Assembly: GCF_013204855.1 (NCBI RefSeq)
Contig: NZ_JABMKZ010000028.1
Location: 48,054-112,053 of the forward strand
Origin: Paenibacillus alba
GTDB taxonomy: Bacteria; Bacillota; Bacilli; Paenibacillales; NBRC-103111
DNA: 64,000 nucleotides
Direction of reading: 5' to 3'
Position numbers and translations under genes: made by a program. Position 1 is the first letter of the stretch, and each line of letters begins with the position of its first letter. Below are positions 16,900-24,898 of this stretch, one piece after another. Under the pieces are notes generated by a model. The model saw nothing but the letters and a program-made list of their open reading frames with translations. It was not told the origin of the DNA and made no database searches.

Positions 16900-17922
16900 T
16901 TAATCCTTATAGCCCCCGCAGGACTTGCGGAAGACCAAACTAGTTTCAAATCGTTGAATAACTGCTTCTTGATACTTGTGCTGCATCAGCTCCGTCAATA
17001 ATCTGAAACATTCGCCCGCCATTTCCTCAACAGGCAGGTGAACGGTTGTTAATGTCGGAATGGTATAACGTGTAACTTCATCGTTGTCATGTCCGACGAT
17101 TTCGATATCATCCGGCACTGACTTACCAGCTTCATTCAACCCCATTAAAGTGCCTACTGACATTTGATCACTAATGCAAAATATGGCGCTAGGCAGCCGA
17201 CTTCCACTATTCAGTAATCGTTGTATAGCCTGATAGCCACCTTTTTCAGAGAAATCCTCGAACACATGATGTTCCGCAGAAATGTTCAAGCCTAACTCCT
17301 TGGCCTTAGCCATAAACCCTTCCATTCGAAGTCGGATCGCCTTGGAAGAAACACTGGGGACAATAAGTCCGACATCGCGATGCCCACGGCTATCAAACAG
17401 ATTTGCAACCTGTTCACCTGTCCTATAACTATCGACATTCACCGAAGAATATCGGGTAGAGCTTCGTTGATACAACACGATGGGCACCATCGGGTTGGTG
17501 TTCTCCAAGTATTCTTCATCTTTCTCCGTAGGATTCGCAATAATTGCGCCATTATAACGAGTTCCTGTCAGCAGGCTGTCAATCTCATGCAATCTGGTGC
17601 CTACATAAGGCTGGATTAACAATTCGTATTCTTGATCCAAAGAGGCAAACGAGCTTTGAAGTCCTTTCAAAAAACGGTTGATCAAGACGGTACGGGTATC
17701 AAGCGACCAGAACAAGGCTATGATCGGTAAAACCGTTTCGCCTCCGCTTCGCAAACGCCTAGCCGAGATATTCGGCTGATAATTAAGCTGTCTCGCAATC
17801 TCAAGAATTTTCTGTTGGGTCGTTTGTGATATCCGGTAATGATCGCCTTTACCATTGAGTACCATAGAAGCAGTTCCCTGTGAGACCTCTGCTAAGTGTG
17901 CAATTTCCTTGATGCTGGCCAT
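16900..17922 (-). CDS. LacI-family transcriptional regulator (copy 1)
   Basis: A 340-residue LacI/GalR regulator: an N-terminal helix-turn-helix (MASIKEIAHLAEVSQGTASM), hinge helix region (NYQPNISARRLRSGG) and a periplasmic-binding-like effector domain. The ATG at 17922 has GAGGTG five bases upstream; an in-frame start eight codons earlier lacks one. It heads the ABC-transporter operon and is a close paralogue of the next gene. The 220-base region in front carries five TACGT-centred repeats and a cre-like site, so autoregulation and catabolite control are likely. The effector is probably a sugar of the pathway. Confidence 0.92.
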   Translation of the reverse strand: MASIKEIAHLAEVSQGTASMVLNGKGDHYRISQTTQQKILEIARQLNYQPNISARRLRSGGETVLPIIALFWSLDTRTVLINRFLKGLQSSFASLDQEYELLIQPYVGTRLHEIDSLLTGTRYNGAIIANPTEKDEEYLENTNPMVPIVLYQRSSTRYSSVNVDSYRTGEQVANLFDSRGHRDVGLIVPSVSSKAIRLRMEGFMAKAKELGLNISAEHHVFEDFSEKGGYQAIQRLLNSGSRLPSAIFCISDQMSVGTLMGLNEAGKSVPDDIEIVGHDNDEVTRYTIPTLTTVHLPVEEMAGECFRLLTELMQHKYQEAVIQRFETSLVFRKSCGGYKD

Positions 17923-17972
17923 ACGCCACCTCACGCTTCCAAACATGCAACTGTTCGATAATTACGACTGCT

Positions 17973-18072
17973 GATACGTTATGCTAATACGTTTTGCTAA
18001 TACGTATTTTCTAATATGTCCCCATTATATTTTAGAAGCGCTTTCATGTCAATACGTTTGTTAATACGTTTT
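17973..18072. promoter_or_regulatory. array of five TACGT-centred operator-like repeats
   Basis: Copies of the pattern AATACGTTTT have TACGT cores beginning at 17975, 17988, 18001, 18053 and 18065. The third, AATACGTATT (17999-18008), is a perfect palindrome with a central CG, as in LacI-type operators. The first three are spaced by 13 bases and the last two by 12. They lie just upstream of LacI copy 1. Confidence 0.6.
18033..18046 (-). promoter_or_regulatory. cre-like site upstream of LacI copy 1
   Basis: On the minus strand TGAAAGCGCTTCTA matches the CcpA consensus TGNAANCGNTNNCA except at the penultimate base. It lies between the two groups of TACGT repeats, so glucose repression and LacI control would converge on one promoter. 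Confidence 0.5.
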
Positions 18073-18092
18073 AGCAACCTAATCTCGTGAAG

Positions 18093-18142
18093 GCAGAAAA
18101 GGATCGTTGATGTGAACATTCACATCAACGATCCTTTTCTGC
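18093..18142 (-). terminator. long hairpin terminator after LacI copy 2
   Basis: Two perfect 24-base arms (18093-18116 and 18119-18142) with a two-base spacer start five bases after the stop of LacI copy 2. The stem contains CCTTTTCTGC on the minus strand but no long T tract follows. It isolates this gene from the operon downstream. Confidence 0.65.
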
Positions 18143-18146
18143 AGAC

Positions 18147-19172
18147 CTATTCAATTGGATCTCCACCACAAGAATTACGAGCAACTATATGCGTTTCAAG
18201 CATTTTGGCTACGGGGACCGTTGTTCTGTGATGCATTAGACCCGTTAGTAGATGTATGCATTCTTCAGCCATTTGCTCAACAGGAAGATGCACAGTAGAC
18301 AACGTCGGGATCGTATAGCTAGTGACCTCATCATCGTCGTGACCGATGATTTCGATTTCATTCGGCACCCGCTTACCTAGTTCGTTCAGAGCCGCCAAAG
18401 CGCCCACCGCCATCTGATCGCTGATGATAAATAACGCAGTAGGCGGAGTTGCCTGATTCCTAAACAATTGCCGGATGGCTTCATCCCCGCCGCGCTCGGA
18501 AAAATCCGAGAAAACTATATGCGCCGGATTCACCTCTACGCCTAGCTCAGCTGCCTTCGCTAAGAAACCTTCTTTGCGAAACCTGATTGCACTTGAGGAC
18601 ACATTTGGCACAATAACGCCAATATGCTTATGACCCCGACTGGCAAATAAACCTGCGACTTCCTCTCCTGTCTTGAAACTGTCAACATTCACCGAGGAAT
18701 ATTTGGCCGAGCTTCGCTGGTATAAGACGATTGGAACATTCAATAGCGTATTCTCCAGGAACGCCTCGTCCTCTTCCGTCGGATTGGCAATGATAGCTCC
18801 GTTATACCTGGTTCCGGTAATTAAGCTGCGCACCTCATGCAACTTCGTTCCCACATAGGGTTGAATCAATAGCTCATACTCTCCATCTATAGAGGATAAA
18901 GCGTGCTGCAGCCCCTTCAAAAATCGGCTTATTAACGCGGTGCGGGTGTCCAATGCCCAAAAAAGTGCGATGATCGGCAGCACCGTTTCCCCTCCGCTAC
19001 GAAGACGCCTGGCAGATATATTCGGCTGATAATTTAATTGTCTTGCTGCTTCGATAATTCTTTGTTGCGTACTGGCCGAGATCCGATATTGGTCTCCTTT
19101 TCCATTAAGAACAATTGAAGCTGTGCCCTGAGATACGCCCGCGTGCTGGGCTATTTCCTTGATGCTTGCCAA
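18147..19172 (-). CDS. LacI-family transcriptional regulator (copy 2)
   Basis: A 341-residue LacI/GalR regulator, clearly a tandem paralogue of the downstream regulator: the helix-turn-helix, the hinge NYQPNISARRLRSGGETVLP and the effector core DTRTALISRFLKGLQ are nearly identical. The start was set at TTG 19172 because GGGGTG lies seven bases upstream and it aligns exactly with the start of copy 1; a longer frame adds 27 non-homologous residues. It forms its own transcription unit. The two proteins may bind the same operators with different effectors. Confidence 0.9.
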   Translation of the reverse strand: MASIKEIAQHAGVSQGTASIVLNGKGDQYRISASTQQRIIEAARQLNYQPNISARRLRSGGETVLPIIALFWALDTRTALISRFLKGLQHALSSIDGEYELLIQPYVGTKLHEVRSLITGTRYNGAIIANPTEEDEAFLENTLLNVPIVLYQRSSAKYSSVNVDSFKTGEEVAGLFASRGHKHIGVIVPNVSSSAIRFRKEGFLAKAAELGVEVNPAHIVFSDFSERGGDEAIRQLFRNQATPPTALFIISDQMAVGALAALNELGKRVPNEIEIIGHDDDEVTSYTIPTLSTVHLPVEQMAEECIHLLTGLMHHRTTVPVAKMLETHIVARNSCGGDPIE

Positions 19173-19266
19173 ATGGATACACCCCGACCTATCGAAAAAT
19201 AATGATTCCTTGCGTAGTACCATAATACCATATACGGAATCGTTCATGTTCAATAAACATGAGGGC

Positions 19267-19319
19267 TGTCGAATGGTCCAATTTAAGTTTTTTAATCGTC
19301 CATCTGAATAAATTCGACA
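19267..19319. promoter_or_regulatory. two Spo0A-box-like motifs
   Basis: TGTCGAA (19267-19273) and the inverted TTCGACA (19313-19319) match the 0A-box core TGNCGAA. They lie between the divergent LacI copy 2 and the LRR-protein gene. The 7-mer is short, so chance matches are possible. Confidence 0.3.
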
Positions 19320-19366
19320 TAAAATAGCACAGTTCCTTCCAAATTTGGATAAGTAGAAAAAAGCGC

Positions 19367-19394
19367 TTTACTCTCACCAATAACCAACTATAAT
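19367..19394 (+). promoter_or_regulatory. candidate SigA promoter of the LRR/stalk gene
   Basis: TTTACT (19367-19372), a 16-base spacer and TATAAT (19389-19394) lie 37 bases before the TTG start. AAAGCGCTTT overlaps the -35 box and resembles a weak cre site. Confidence 0.5.
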
Positions 19395-19430
19395 AGATTT
19401 GGTAAATCATAACATAAGGAAGTGACCTAA

Positions 19431-20948
19431 TTGTCGAAAACCTCATTGAATCCCGTCTCCATCTTGCTTGCTCTTCTCCTTCTATTCTTCGTCCCAGCAA
19501 ATGTCAAAGCAAAAGAATCATTAGTCCCGGATTCGAATCTGGAAGCGGCTGTTCGACTGCAACTAAACTTGCTTCAAAAGCCTCTGGAAGAGGCTGATTT
19601 ACTGAAACTAACTTCACTTTATCCACAGGATCCCTCTAAAAAAATCAAAAGCATCGAAGGGCTTCAGTATGCAACGCATTTGAGCAGCCTGATTATCCCT
19701 GGGCATGATGTTCAACAACTAGAACCACTTCATAACTTGAAAAGCCTGAGCTTTCTTGTTGTAGACGGGAATAAAATCTCTAATATCGAACCGCTCAAGA
19801 GCAACACCAACTTAAATCGTCTCCTCATCAGCAGGAATGAAATCGAGAATATCGAGCCTTTGTCCAACTTAACCAAACTGACCGATCTGCACATCAACAA
19901 CAATCAAATTAAGGATTTGTCTCCTTTACGCCATGTAACATCCCTTGAGACTTTATATGTCGGGCAGAATAACATTAGCAATATCGATGTATTACTGGAT
20001 CTGCCGAATTTGAAGGATGTCCAACTTGAAAATAATCCTTTAGATGAGAACGCAGCCTCTGTGATCAACGCTTTAAAAGCCAAAGGTGTAGCCGTTCAAA
20101 CAGTAAAAGCCGATGCACCTAAAGCCTCGGGTATTCGAGTAAACCTGGACGCCAATCCCGTCCCATTCAACTCTCCACCTTTTATTACGAATTCGACGAC
20201 TCTCGTTCAATTCAGACCCATTTTTGATCGCTTAGGGCTTCAAATCAGTTGGGAAGAAAAGACGCAGACTATCGTAGGAAAAAAAGAAGGCGTACAAATC
20301 CAGTTGCAAATTGATAATCCTGTTGCACTTGTCAATGGCAAAGCCATCACGCTGCCTGTAGCTCCGACCTTGGTCGATGGCAACACGTTTGTTCCTGTTC
20401 GTTTCATATCGGAATCGGTGGATGCCAAGGTTGAATGGGATGACAAAAGCCGCTTCGTCACCATCCAAACGAAAAGAGGATTTGCGACTAAAGACGGCAA
20501 GTTTCATTTTACCGCTTATGGCTTGTGGAGAGATATGGCAGACGAAGCGAAATCAGTTGAAACGGGTCAAATGGACACCGATGGTGCTCAGCTTGCTATC
20601 CGGTATTTCAACTATACAATGCTGTTCATCTATTCAGCTCCTAAATCTTCCGAGGACTTGAAAAGCATGAAACTAGTGCAATATTTAGATAAAGTTAAAC
20701 AGGATAGAGGCATTACCAAGGAAACAACCATCGAAGAAAAGCAGACTAAGGCGCTCGGACTCGATGCCCTGCAAATCACCTATGTAAACAATAACGACTG
20801 GGACAAACGAATTGACACCCTCCTGGTGTTCGAGTCGGATTCCCATTTCTACACCATTTTGAATTCGTCCTATGAGGTTACTTATAAAAGCTCCAGTAAA
20901 GAATTTCAACAAATCCTTGATAGCATGACATTCCATGAATCTAAATAG
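19431..20948 (+). CDS. secreted leucine-rich-repeat protein with stalk domain
   Basis: A 505-residue exported protein starting with TTG (AGGAAG eight bases before). It has a signal peptide (about 1-28, ending VKA) and about six leucine-rich repeats (70-215; recurring pattern L..L.I..N.I..I.PL) of internalin-like type. A copper-amine-oxidase N-terminal-like stalk domain follows (about 230-345, with VNGKAITLPVAPTLVDGNT and FVPVRFISESVDAKVEWD), then an unassigned C-terminal domain of about 150 residues. The stalk domain is common in Paenibacillus surface proteins. It probably has a binding role at the cell envelope; ligand unknown. Confidence 0.85.
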   Translation: MSKTSLNPVSILLALLLLFFVPANVKAKESLVPDSNLEAAVRLQLNLLQKPLEEADLLKLTSLYPQDPSKKIKSIEGLQYATHLSSLIIPGHDVQQLEPLHNLKSLSFLVVDGNKISNIEPLKSNTNLNRLLISRNEIENIEPLSNLTKLTDLHINNNQIKDLSPLRHVTSLETLYVGQNNISNIDVLLDLPNLKDVQLENNPLDENAASVINALKAKGVAVQTVKADAPKASGIRVNLDANPVPFNSPPFITNSTTLVQFRPIFDRLGLQISWEEKTQTIVGKKEGVQIQLQIDNPVALVNGKAITLPVAPTLVDGNTFVPVRFISESVDAKVEWDDKSRFVTIQTKRGFATKDGKFHFTAYGLWRDMADEAKSVETGQMDTDGAQLAIRYFNYTMLFIYSAPKSSEDLKSMKLVQYLDKVKQDRGITKETTIEEKQTKALGLDALQITYVNNNDWDKRIDTLLVFESDSHFYTILNSSYEVTYKSSSKEFQQILDSMTFHESK

Positions 20949-20969
20949 AAGTTTCAAAATAGAACAACA

Positions 20970-21003
20970 AAGAAAGAGCCCGCAAGCTTGCAGGCTCTTT
21001 CTT
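20970..21003. terminator. bidirectional terminator between convergent genes
   Basis: An 11-bp stem (20970-20980 AAGAAAGAGCC with 20993-21003 GGCTCTTTCTT) separates the LRR gene from the convergent TerD-like gene. T-rich sequence follows on the plus strand and A-rich sequence precedes it. Confidence 0.75.
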
Positions 21004-21009
21004 TTACAT

Positions 21010-23097
21010 TCAAGCAATAAACTCCGCCATAATCCGATCCATATCAAAAGGAGTAATCCCTTCACTCACAGAAAACACCGTCTGCGCACGATCTGCTTGC
21101 CCCACGACTCGCCCTCTAGCCACAGCATGCAGCATGAACAAATCATACAGGTTAGGCTTTTTCAAGGAGGTCATGGCTTTCCCCATGACTACCATCCCTT
21201 TTTGATTTTCCTCTACATTGTTGTAGTAGTGAGGATGCTTCTTCAGGGCCAAGTCGCACCAGATGATCTCCCGCTCCACCAAATCCATAATAACGGGAAT
21301 CGCAATCCTCGTATCTGCGGCAAGATCAATGCGATCCAGAACCGTCGAAGGTTCAAAAATCTCCCCCGAACTCGGATACTTCCTCATCATCCACCCAGCA
21401 AAACATTCCGGCAGCTCACAGTAAGGCTGCTCCGTGAACGAATTCAGCGAAGCAACAATGTAGCGTCCACCATATTTCACAACAGAAGGAATATCCATAT
21501 CGATGAACTCACAAGCGCCATGAGGAGCCGACGTAATATCCCCGCTGTGAGCCGCTTGATATCGATCAGAACGCAGATTCGTGTAGGAGATATGCTCGAC
21601 ATACTGCCACTTCTCATCATACATCACAGCCGAGAGGTCAATATCCACTCTTCCTGTATGCTTGCCGTTAACGATTCCTTCCTTCCACCATAAGAAAAAG
21701 CGGATCGTGTCCCCTTCCGGCATCTCCAGCCGACTGCCACGAACGAGGGTACGCAGTGCCTTACTCGCCGACCTTTGAGCAAAAGGCATCACATACCGCC
21801 TCAGCCTCTCATCGACATACACGTCCCCCAGCGCGGGAAGTTCGGAGAATCGCTTTATTAGCGTATTTTGGCATATGTGTACAATCGCCTCACACGTTTC
21901 GGCTTCAATATCGGGCAGCGTGTTCTGGATCGCTACAGCTTTACCTACATTTCCTTTTGGGAAAAATGTCCGCAGTTCCTGCCTTTCATTCCGATGCTGA
22001 AAATGTGCCATCACTTGCAGCAGCACTGGCGTTGACACATCTGCGGCAATATCAGTGAACTTCTCAACCATAGGGAGAGCATTCTCGCTGATCCTGAGCA
22101 AATGATCCAGTCGTCTGGCGAACTCGCCGGCGCGACTCTTCAATAGATCCGCAGCTAAGCCTGCATCCATCTGGCGAAGCGCATGCTCAACCTTGCCACC
22201 GAACGTTGCATAGGGTTTATTATTGCGCAGGATGTCAAAAGCTGCCTTGCAGCCGTCATACTTATGCTTGTATTCAGCCGGATGCAGGATTTCTCCGAGT
22301 CGAATCCAGCGATTTTTATAGCGCAGCATATCCTCTACCTTGTTCCCACATTGCTCAAGCAACTCCAGCAGCAACCGCCTCTCTGGGCGCCTGAACTTGC
22401 GGAACTTCGTATTCGTTGCAAGGCTTACATCCCCCTCCGACAGCGCAGCCGCTAATCGTAGGATATCCGTTGCCGTTTTCATATATTTTCCGATGAGCTT
22501 GATGTCAGCCTTATCATACTTAAGAAGCGCGGCCACGACGAATCCCACATTCTCTTTTAAAGGAATCTCGTCCGGCAGCACCGTACTCCAATCCTCATAA
22601 GAAGCGATAACCCGCTGAATATCTTCTTTGTCCGCCTCGGATATCGAACTTTTCGCTCCGATCAGATTCCGAATAACTTGATCAAAATCTTCCAAACTAC
22701 CTAGATCAATCATTTCCAAATCAACCTGATCCAGCAAAAGAAATCTCTCCAGCGCAGCATGCTCGGGCAGTTTCAGCGTTAAATAATGATGGATCGCTTG
22801 CAAATAAAGCTCTGCATCACTTGCCATCATCACTTGTTGCGGGAAATTGGGATACATAGGCCGGAACACGGTATTCGCCCCTACCAGCGACTTCAAATCC
22901 TCCACCAACGGATGATACATGCTTAGAAACTCATCAACCGACAACGTTTGAAGAACGTCTACCAGCTTTTTTGAAAAGGTAAATCCTAAGTACTCTACAT
23001 TTTTCATTGCTGTTGCGATGTATGTGTGAGGAAGACGGTTATGACCAGGATGCACCATGATCTTCCTATTTCTTCTTAGATAAATGGTATTTCTCAT
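21010..23097 (-). CDS. large cytoplasmic protein with TerD-like C-terminal region
   Basis: A 695-residue soluble protein. The mostly helical N-terminal two thirds resembles, from recall, the MXAN_6230/SCO0854 family that occurs with Ter stress systems. The C-terminal part (about 480-640) looks TerD-like: RVDIDLSAVMYDEKWQYV, then HSGDIT and GACEFIDMDIPSVVKYGG, matching the TerD layout of an Asp-rich Ca-binding strand, HSGD and a following beta strand. No RING cysteines are evident. AGGAGG lies 12 bases before the ATG at 23097; longer in-frame starts lack support. No other ter genes are nearby. Role unknown, possibly stress or phage response. Confidence 0.6.
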   Translation of the reverse strand: MRNTIYLRRNRKIMVHPGHNRLPHTYIATAMKNVEYLGFTFSKKLVDVLQTLSVDEFLSMYHPLVEDLKSLVGANTVFRPMYPNFPQQVMMASDAELYLQAIHHYLTLKLPEHAALERFLLLDQVDLEMIDLGSLEDFDQVIRNLIGAKSSISEADKEDIQRVIASYEDWSTVLPDEIPLKENVGFVVAALLKYDKADIKLIGKYMKTATDILRLAAALSEGDVSLATNTKFRKFRRPERRLLLELLEQCGNKVEDMLRYKNRWIRLGEILHPAEYKHKYDGCKAAFDILRNNKPYATFGGKVEHALRQMDAGLAADLLKSRAGEFARRLDHLLRISENALPMVEKFTDIAADVSTPVLLQVMAHFQHRNERQELRTFFPKGNVGKAVAIQNTLPDIEAETCEAIVHICQNTLIKRFSELPALGDVYVDERLRRYVMPFAQRSASKALRTLVRGSRLEMPEGDTIRFFLWWKEGIVNGKHTGRVDIDLSAVMYDEKWQYVEHISYTNLRSDRYQAAHSGDITSAPHGACEFIDMDIPSVVKYGGRYIVASLNSFTEQPYCELPECFAGWMMRKYPSSGEIFEPSTVLDRIDLAADTRIAIPVIMDLVEREIIWCDLALKKHPHYYNNVEENQKGMVVMGKAMTSLKKPNLYDLFMLHAVARGRVVGQADRAQTVFSVSEGITPFDMDRIMAEFIA

Positions 23098-23168
23098 TGT
23101 GGCATAACGCCTCCTCATAAGTTCTGGATACAATCAGGAAACTTGCCTCTCTAGGTCTCCGATGATTT

Positions 23169-23267
23169 TAGAAGGAAGAGAGGCAATAGCCTGATTCGTT
23201 GTCACTTCTAGAAAGCTGCTGCCCTAAGATCCGGGTAGTTGTAGAAGGAAGGACGGCAATAGCCTGA
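23169..23267. repeat. 26-bp intergenic direct repeat pair
   Basis: The segments 23169-23194 and 23242-23267 match at 23 of 26 bases (TAGAAGGAAG then GGCAATAGCCTGA). Sequence at 23133-23151 is a near inverted copy of the end of the first unit. They lie in the gap between the TerD-like gene and the protease pair and have no clear function. Confidence 0.5.
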
Positions 23268-23304
23268 AGTAACGTTATCATCCCATAGTTTGGAGGGGGT
23301 GAAC

Positions 23305-23357
23305 ATGGTGGAAGTATGGCGATGGTCGTAAAAATAGCCATTTTCATGTTGAAATAA
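23305..23357 (+). pseudogene. possible decayed holin-like type I toxin
   Basis: GGAGGGGG sits a few bases before an ATG whose frame gives only MVEVWRWS. Two bases further, another frame gives the hydrophobic MAMVVKIAIFMLK ending in TAA, followed by a small hairpin (23370-23386). Short Paenibacillus holin-like toxins begin MEVY and end in a hydrophobic, Lys-tipped helix, so this could be one with an internal deletion. Weak evidence. Confidence 0.25.
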
Positions 23358-23427
23358 CAACAAAACCCCCTTAACTAATCGTTAAGAGGATTTCGTACTA
23401 AACCATGTTTGATTTCAATGTTTGATT

Positions 23428-23817
23428 CTAATCATGCTTAATATTCAATTCTTTAAAGTCCACCTTTAAACCAACTGCAGTCATGAAGTCTATACCTAAT
23501 ATTCCATCAAAACCATAAGGCTCTCTTGTCATACCTAATTGAAGTTTTAAAAAAGGTAAATTAAAATTTCCAATTTGTAAGTCTTCTACCACTTGCTCAT
23601 AACACAGCTCACTTGCTCCACCAACACCATACATTCTTTTGGCAGTTCCATTTATCATATCGAGATACAACCCAATATTGACCATTAAATCCGTGTCAAA
23701 AATGGTTGAGGCACACCCTGTATCAAACAACACATTACTCAGCTTAATTGTTTGTTTCCCATATGTTAATGACAATGAAACTAATGGAAGACCGTCATCA
23801 ATTCTAAGCTTCATCAT
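23428..23817 (-). CDS. retropepsin-like aspartic protease
   Basis: A 129-residue single-domain protein with the clan AA aspartyl protease hallmarks: LFDTGCASTIFDTD (catalytic Asp in DTG, about residue 33) and the later hydrophobic-hydrophobic-Gly GFDGILGIDFM. Length and layout fit bacterial retropepsin-like proteases, which act as homodimers. The start codon overlaps the end of the upstream gene by four bases (ATGA), so the two are translationally coupled. Substrate unknown. Confidence 0.75.
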   Translation of the reverse strand: MMKLRIDDGLPLVSLSLTYGKQTIKLSNVLFDTGCASTIFDTDLMVNIGLYLDMINGTAKRMYGVGGASELCYEQVVEDLQIGNFNLPFLKLQLGMTREPYGFDGILGIDFMTAVGLKVDFKELNIKHD

Positions 23818-24071
23818 GATTTTCGAATTCCTGTAAAGTATTCCTCTATAACTTCAATTTCTTGTTTACTTGTGTGAAAAACATAAAATTCACGTTCAGG
23901 GTTTTCCTTATGGTGAAACTTATAGCCTTCCCAAGCATTCATTGGATTATCATATTCTTCAACAACTGTCATTTCTTCAATCGTACGCATACGATTCTTT
24001 GAAACTGCTTTAATCGCCTCCACTAGAACAAATCGACTGGGGTAATGGTTACAAATTTCTGGCCATTTCAT
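23814..24071 (-). CDS. small conserved partner of the aspartic protease
   Basis: An 85-residue charged protein beginning MKWPEICNHYPSRFVLVEAI and ending in an acidic/aromatic stretch (REFYVFHTSKQEIEVIEEY). I have seen similar small proteins encoded just upstream of retropepsin-like proteases in bacilli, but no function is known to me. AAGGGG precedes the ATG. Coupling to the protease suggests it is an inhibitor, substrate or targeting partner. Confidence 0.65.
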   Translation of the reverse strand: MKWPEICNHYPSRFVLVEAIKAVSKNRMRTIEEMTVVEEYDNPMNAWEGYKFHHKENPEREFYVFHTSKQEIEVIEEYFTGIRKS

Positions 24072-24253
24072 ATCTCATATCCCCTTCATTTACATTTTCA
24101 ACAAACATACGTATTAAAAATAGAATTAACCCTACTTAATCCATTTTCGAGGGATTCAGATTATTCCTCAAACTCAAATTTATACATTCATTATATCATA
24201 AGATATAAAGTTTCAGACAACCCATATCCATACCTTTAACGGGTATGATACAA

Positions 24254-24291
24254 AAAAGAGCAACATCGAATTTATCGAGGTCGCTCTTTTT
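24254..24291 (-). terminator. terminator after the DUF805 gene
   Basis: An interrupted stem (AAAAGAGC paired with GCTCTTTT, plus an inner ATCGA/TCGAT-type pairing) lies after the stop at 24335. It resembles the terminator at 28639-28678 in sequence as well as structure. Confidence 0.65.
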
Positions 24292-24334
24292 GTATAGATT
24301 AAATATTTTCTAATGGACCAAGCAATATAGTCCG

Positions 24335-24685
24335 TTATCCGAATAACTTAGGATTCGGGCCGTATTGGTTCTCATTGGGCTGACTATCTTGGCAGTTAAA
24401 TACGATAAGAATAATAGAGCCGACAAATGGGATTAAACCAATGAAAATCCACCAGGCGCTCCTTCCAGTATCATGCAGTCTCCGGAAAGTGAGGGCTAGC
24501 GATGGCAATAAGATTGCCAAAGAATAGATAATAGTTAAAACTGATTTTAGCCCAGTTATTGCTTCCAAGATCGCTAGAATTACAACGACGATTAAATGAA
24601 AGAGCATAAACATCCAGTATTCCTTGCGTCGCGCTCTGCCTGAAAACCCTACGTAATTTTTTAAAACCTTCAAATACCATTCCAT
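24335..24685 (-). CDS. DUF805 membrane protein
   Basis: A 116-residue inner-membrane protein of the DUF805 (YhaH-like) family: YVGFSGRARRKEYWMFMLFH at the start, three to four transmembrane helices, then the conserved LALTFRRLHDTGRSAWW and a polar tail ending NENQYGPNP. The function of the family is unknown. AAGGAGG precedes the ATG. It is a single gene between two terminators. Confidence 0.9.
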   Translation of the reverse strand: MEWYLKVLKNYVGFSGRARRKEYWMFMLFHLIVVVILAILEAITGLKSVLTIIYSLAILLPSLALTFRRLHDTGRSAWWIFIGLIPFVGSIILIVFNCQDSQPNENQYGPNPKLFG

Positions 24686-24803
24686 TTCTAGTCCTCCTTA
24701 TTCATAAAAAAACGATGAAATAATTGTCGTCAACTATATCTTACAACATTTTCACTAAAAAAGGATAAAGTTTTACATAATTCTCTATAAAGTTTCAGTG
24801 AAA

Positions 24804-24810
24804 TTCGACA
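24804..24810 (-). promoter_or_regulatory. Spo0A-box-like motif
   Basis: TTCGACA is the reverse of the 0A-box core TGTCGAA. It lies 89 bases before the membrane-protein gene at 24899. Flanking bases (AAATTCGACATTTT) are shared with the motif at 48823. Confidence 0.3.
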
Positions 24811-24898
24811 TTTTTCCCCGTAATTTTATATATCATTGTATAAATGTTATTATTTAGTAGTTGATTTATTCTCATCTTTGTCTAAAGGAGAAAACACA

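Noticed and set aside
2288..19172. Neu5Ac (sialic acid) catabolic operon
   Set aside because: The NanE epimerase, NanK kinase and NagA/NagB genes are all absent, while fucI and ribulokinase are present.
19357..19371. cre site at AAAGCGCTTT before the LRR gene
   Set aside because: It keeps the palindromic core but lacks the outer TG and CA bases, so it is only noted as weak.
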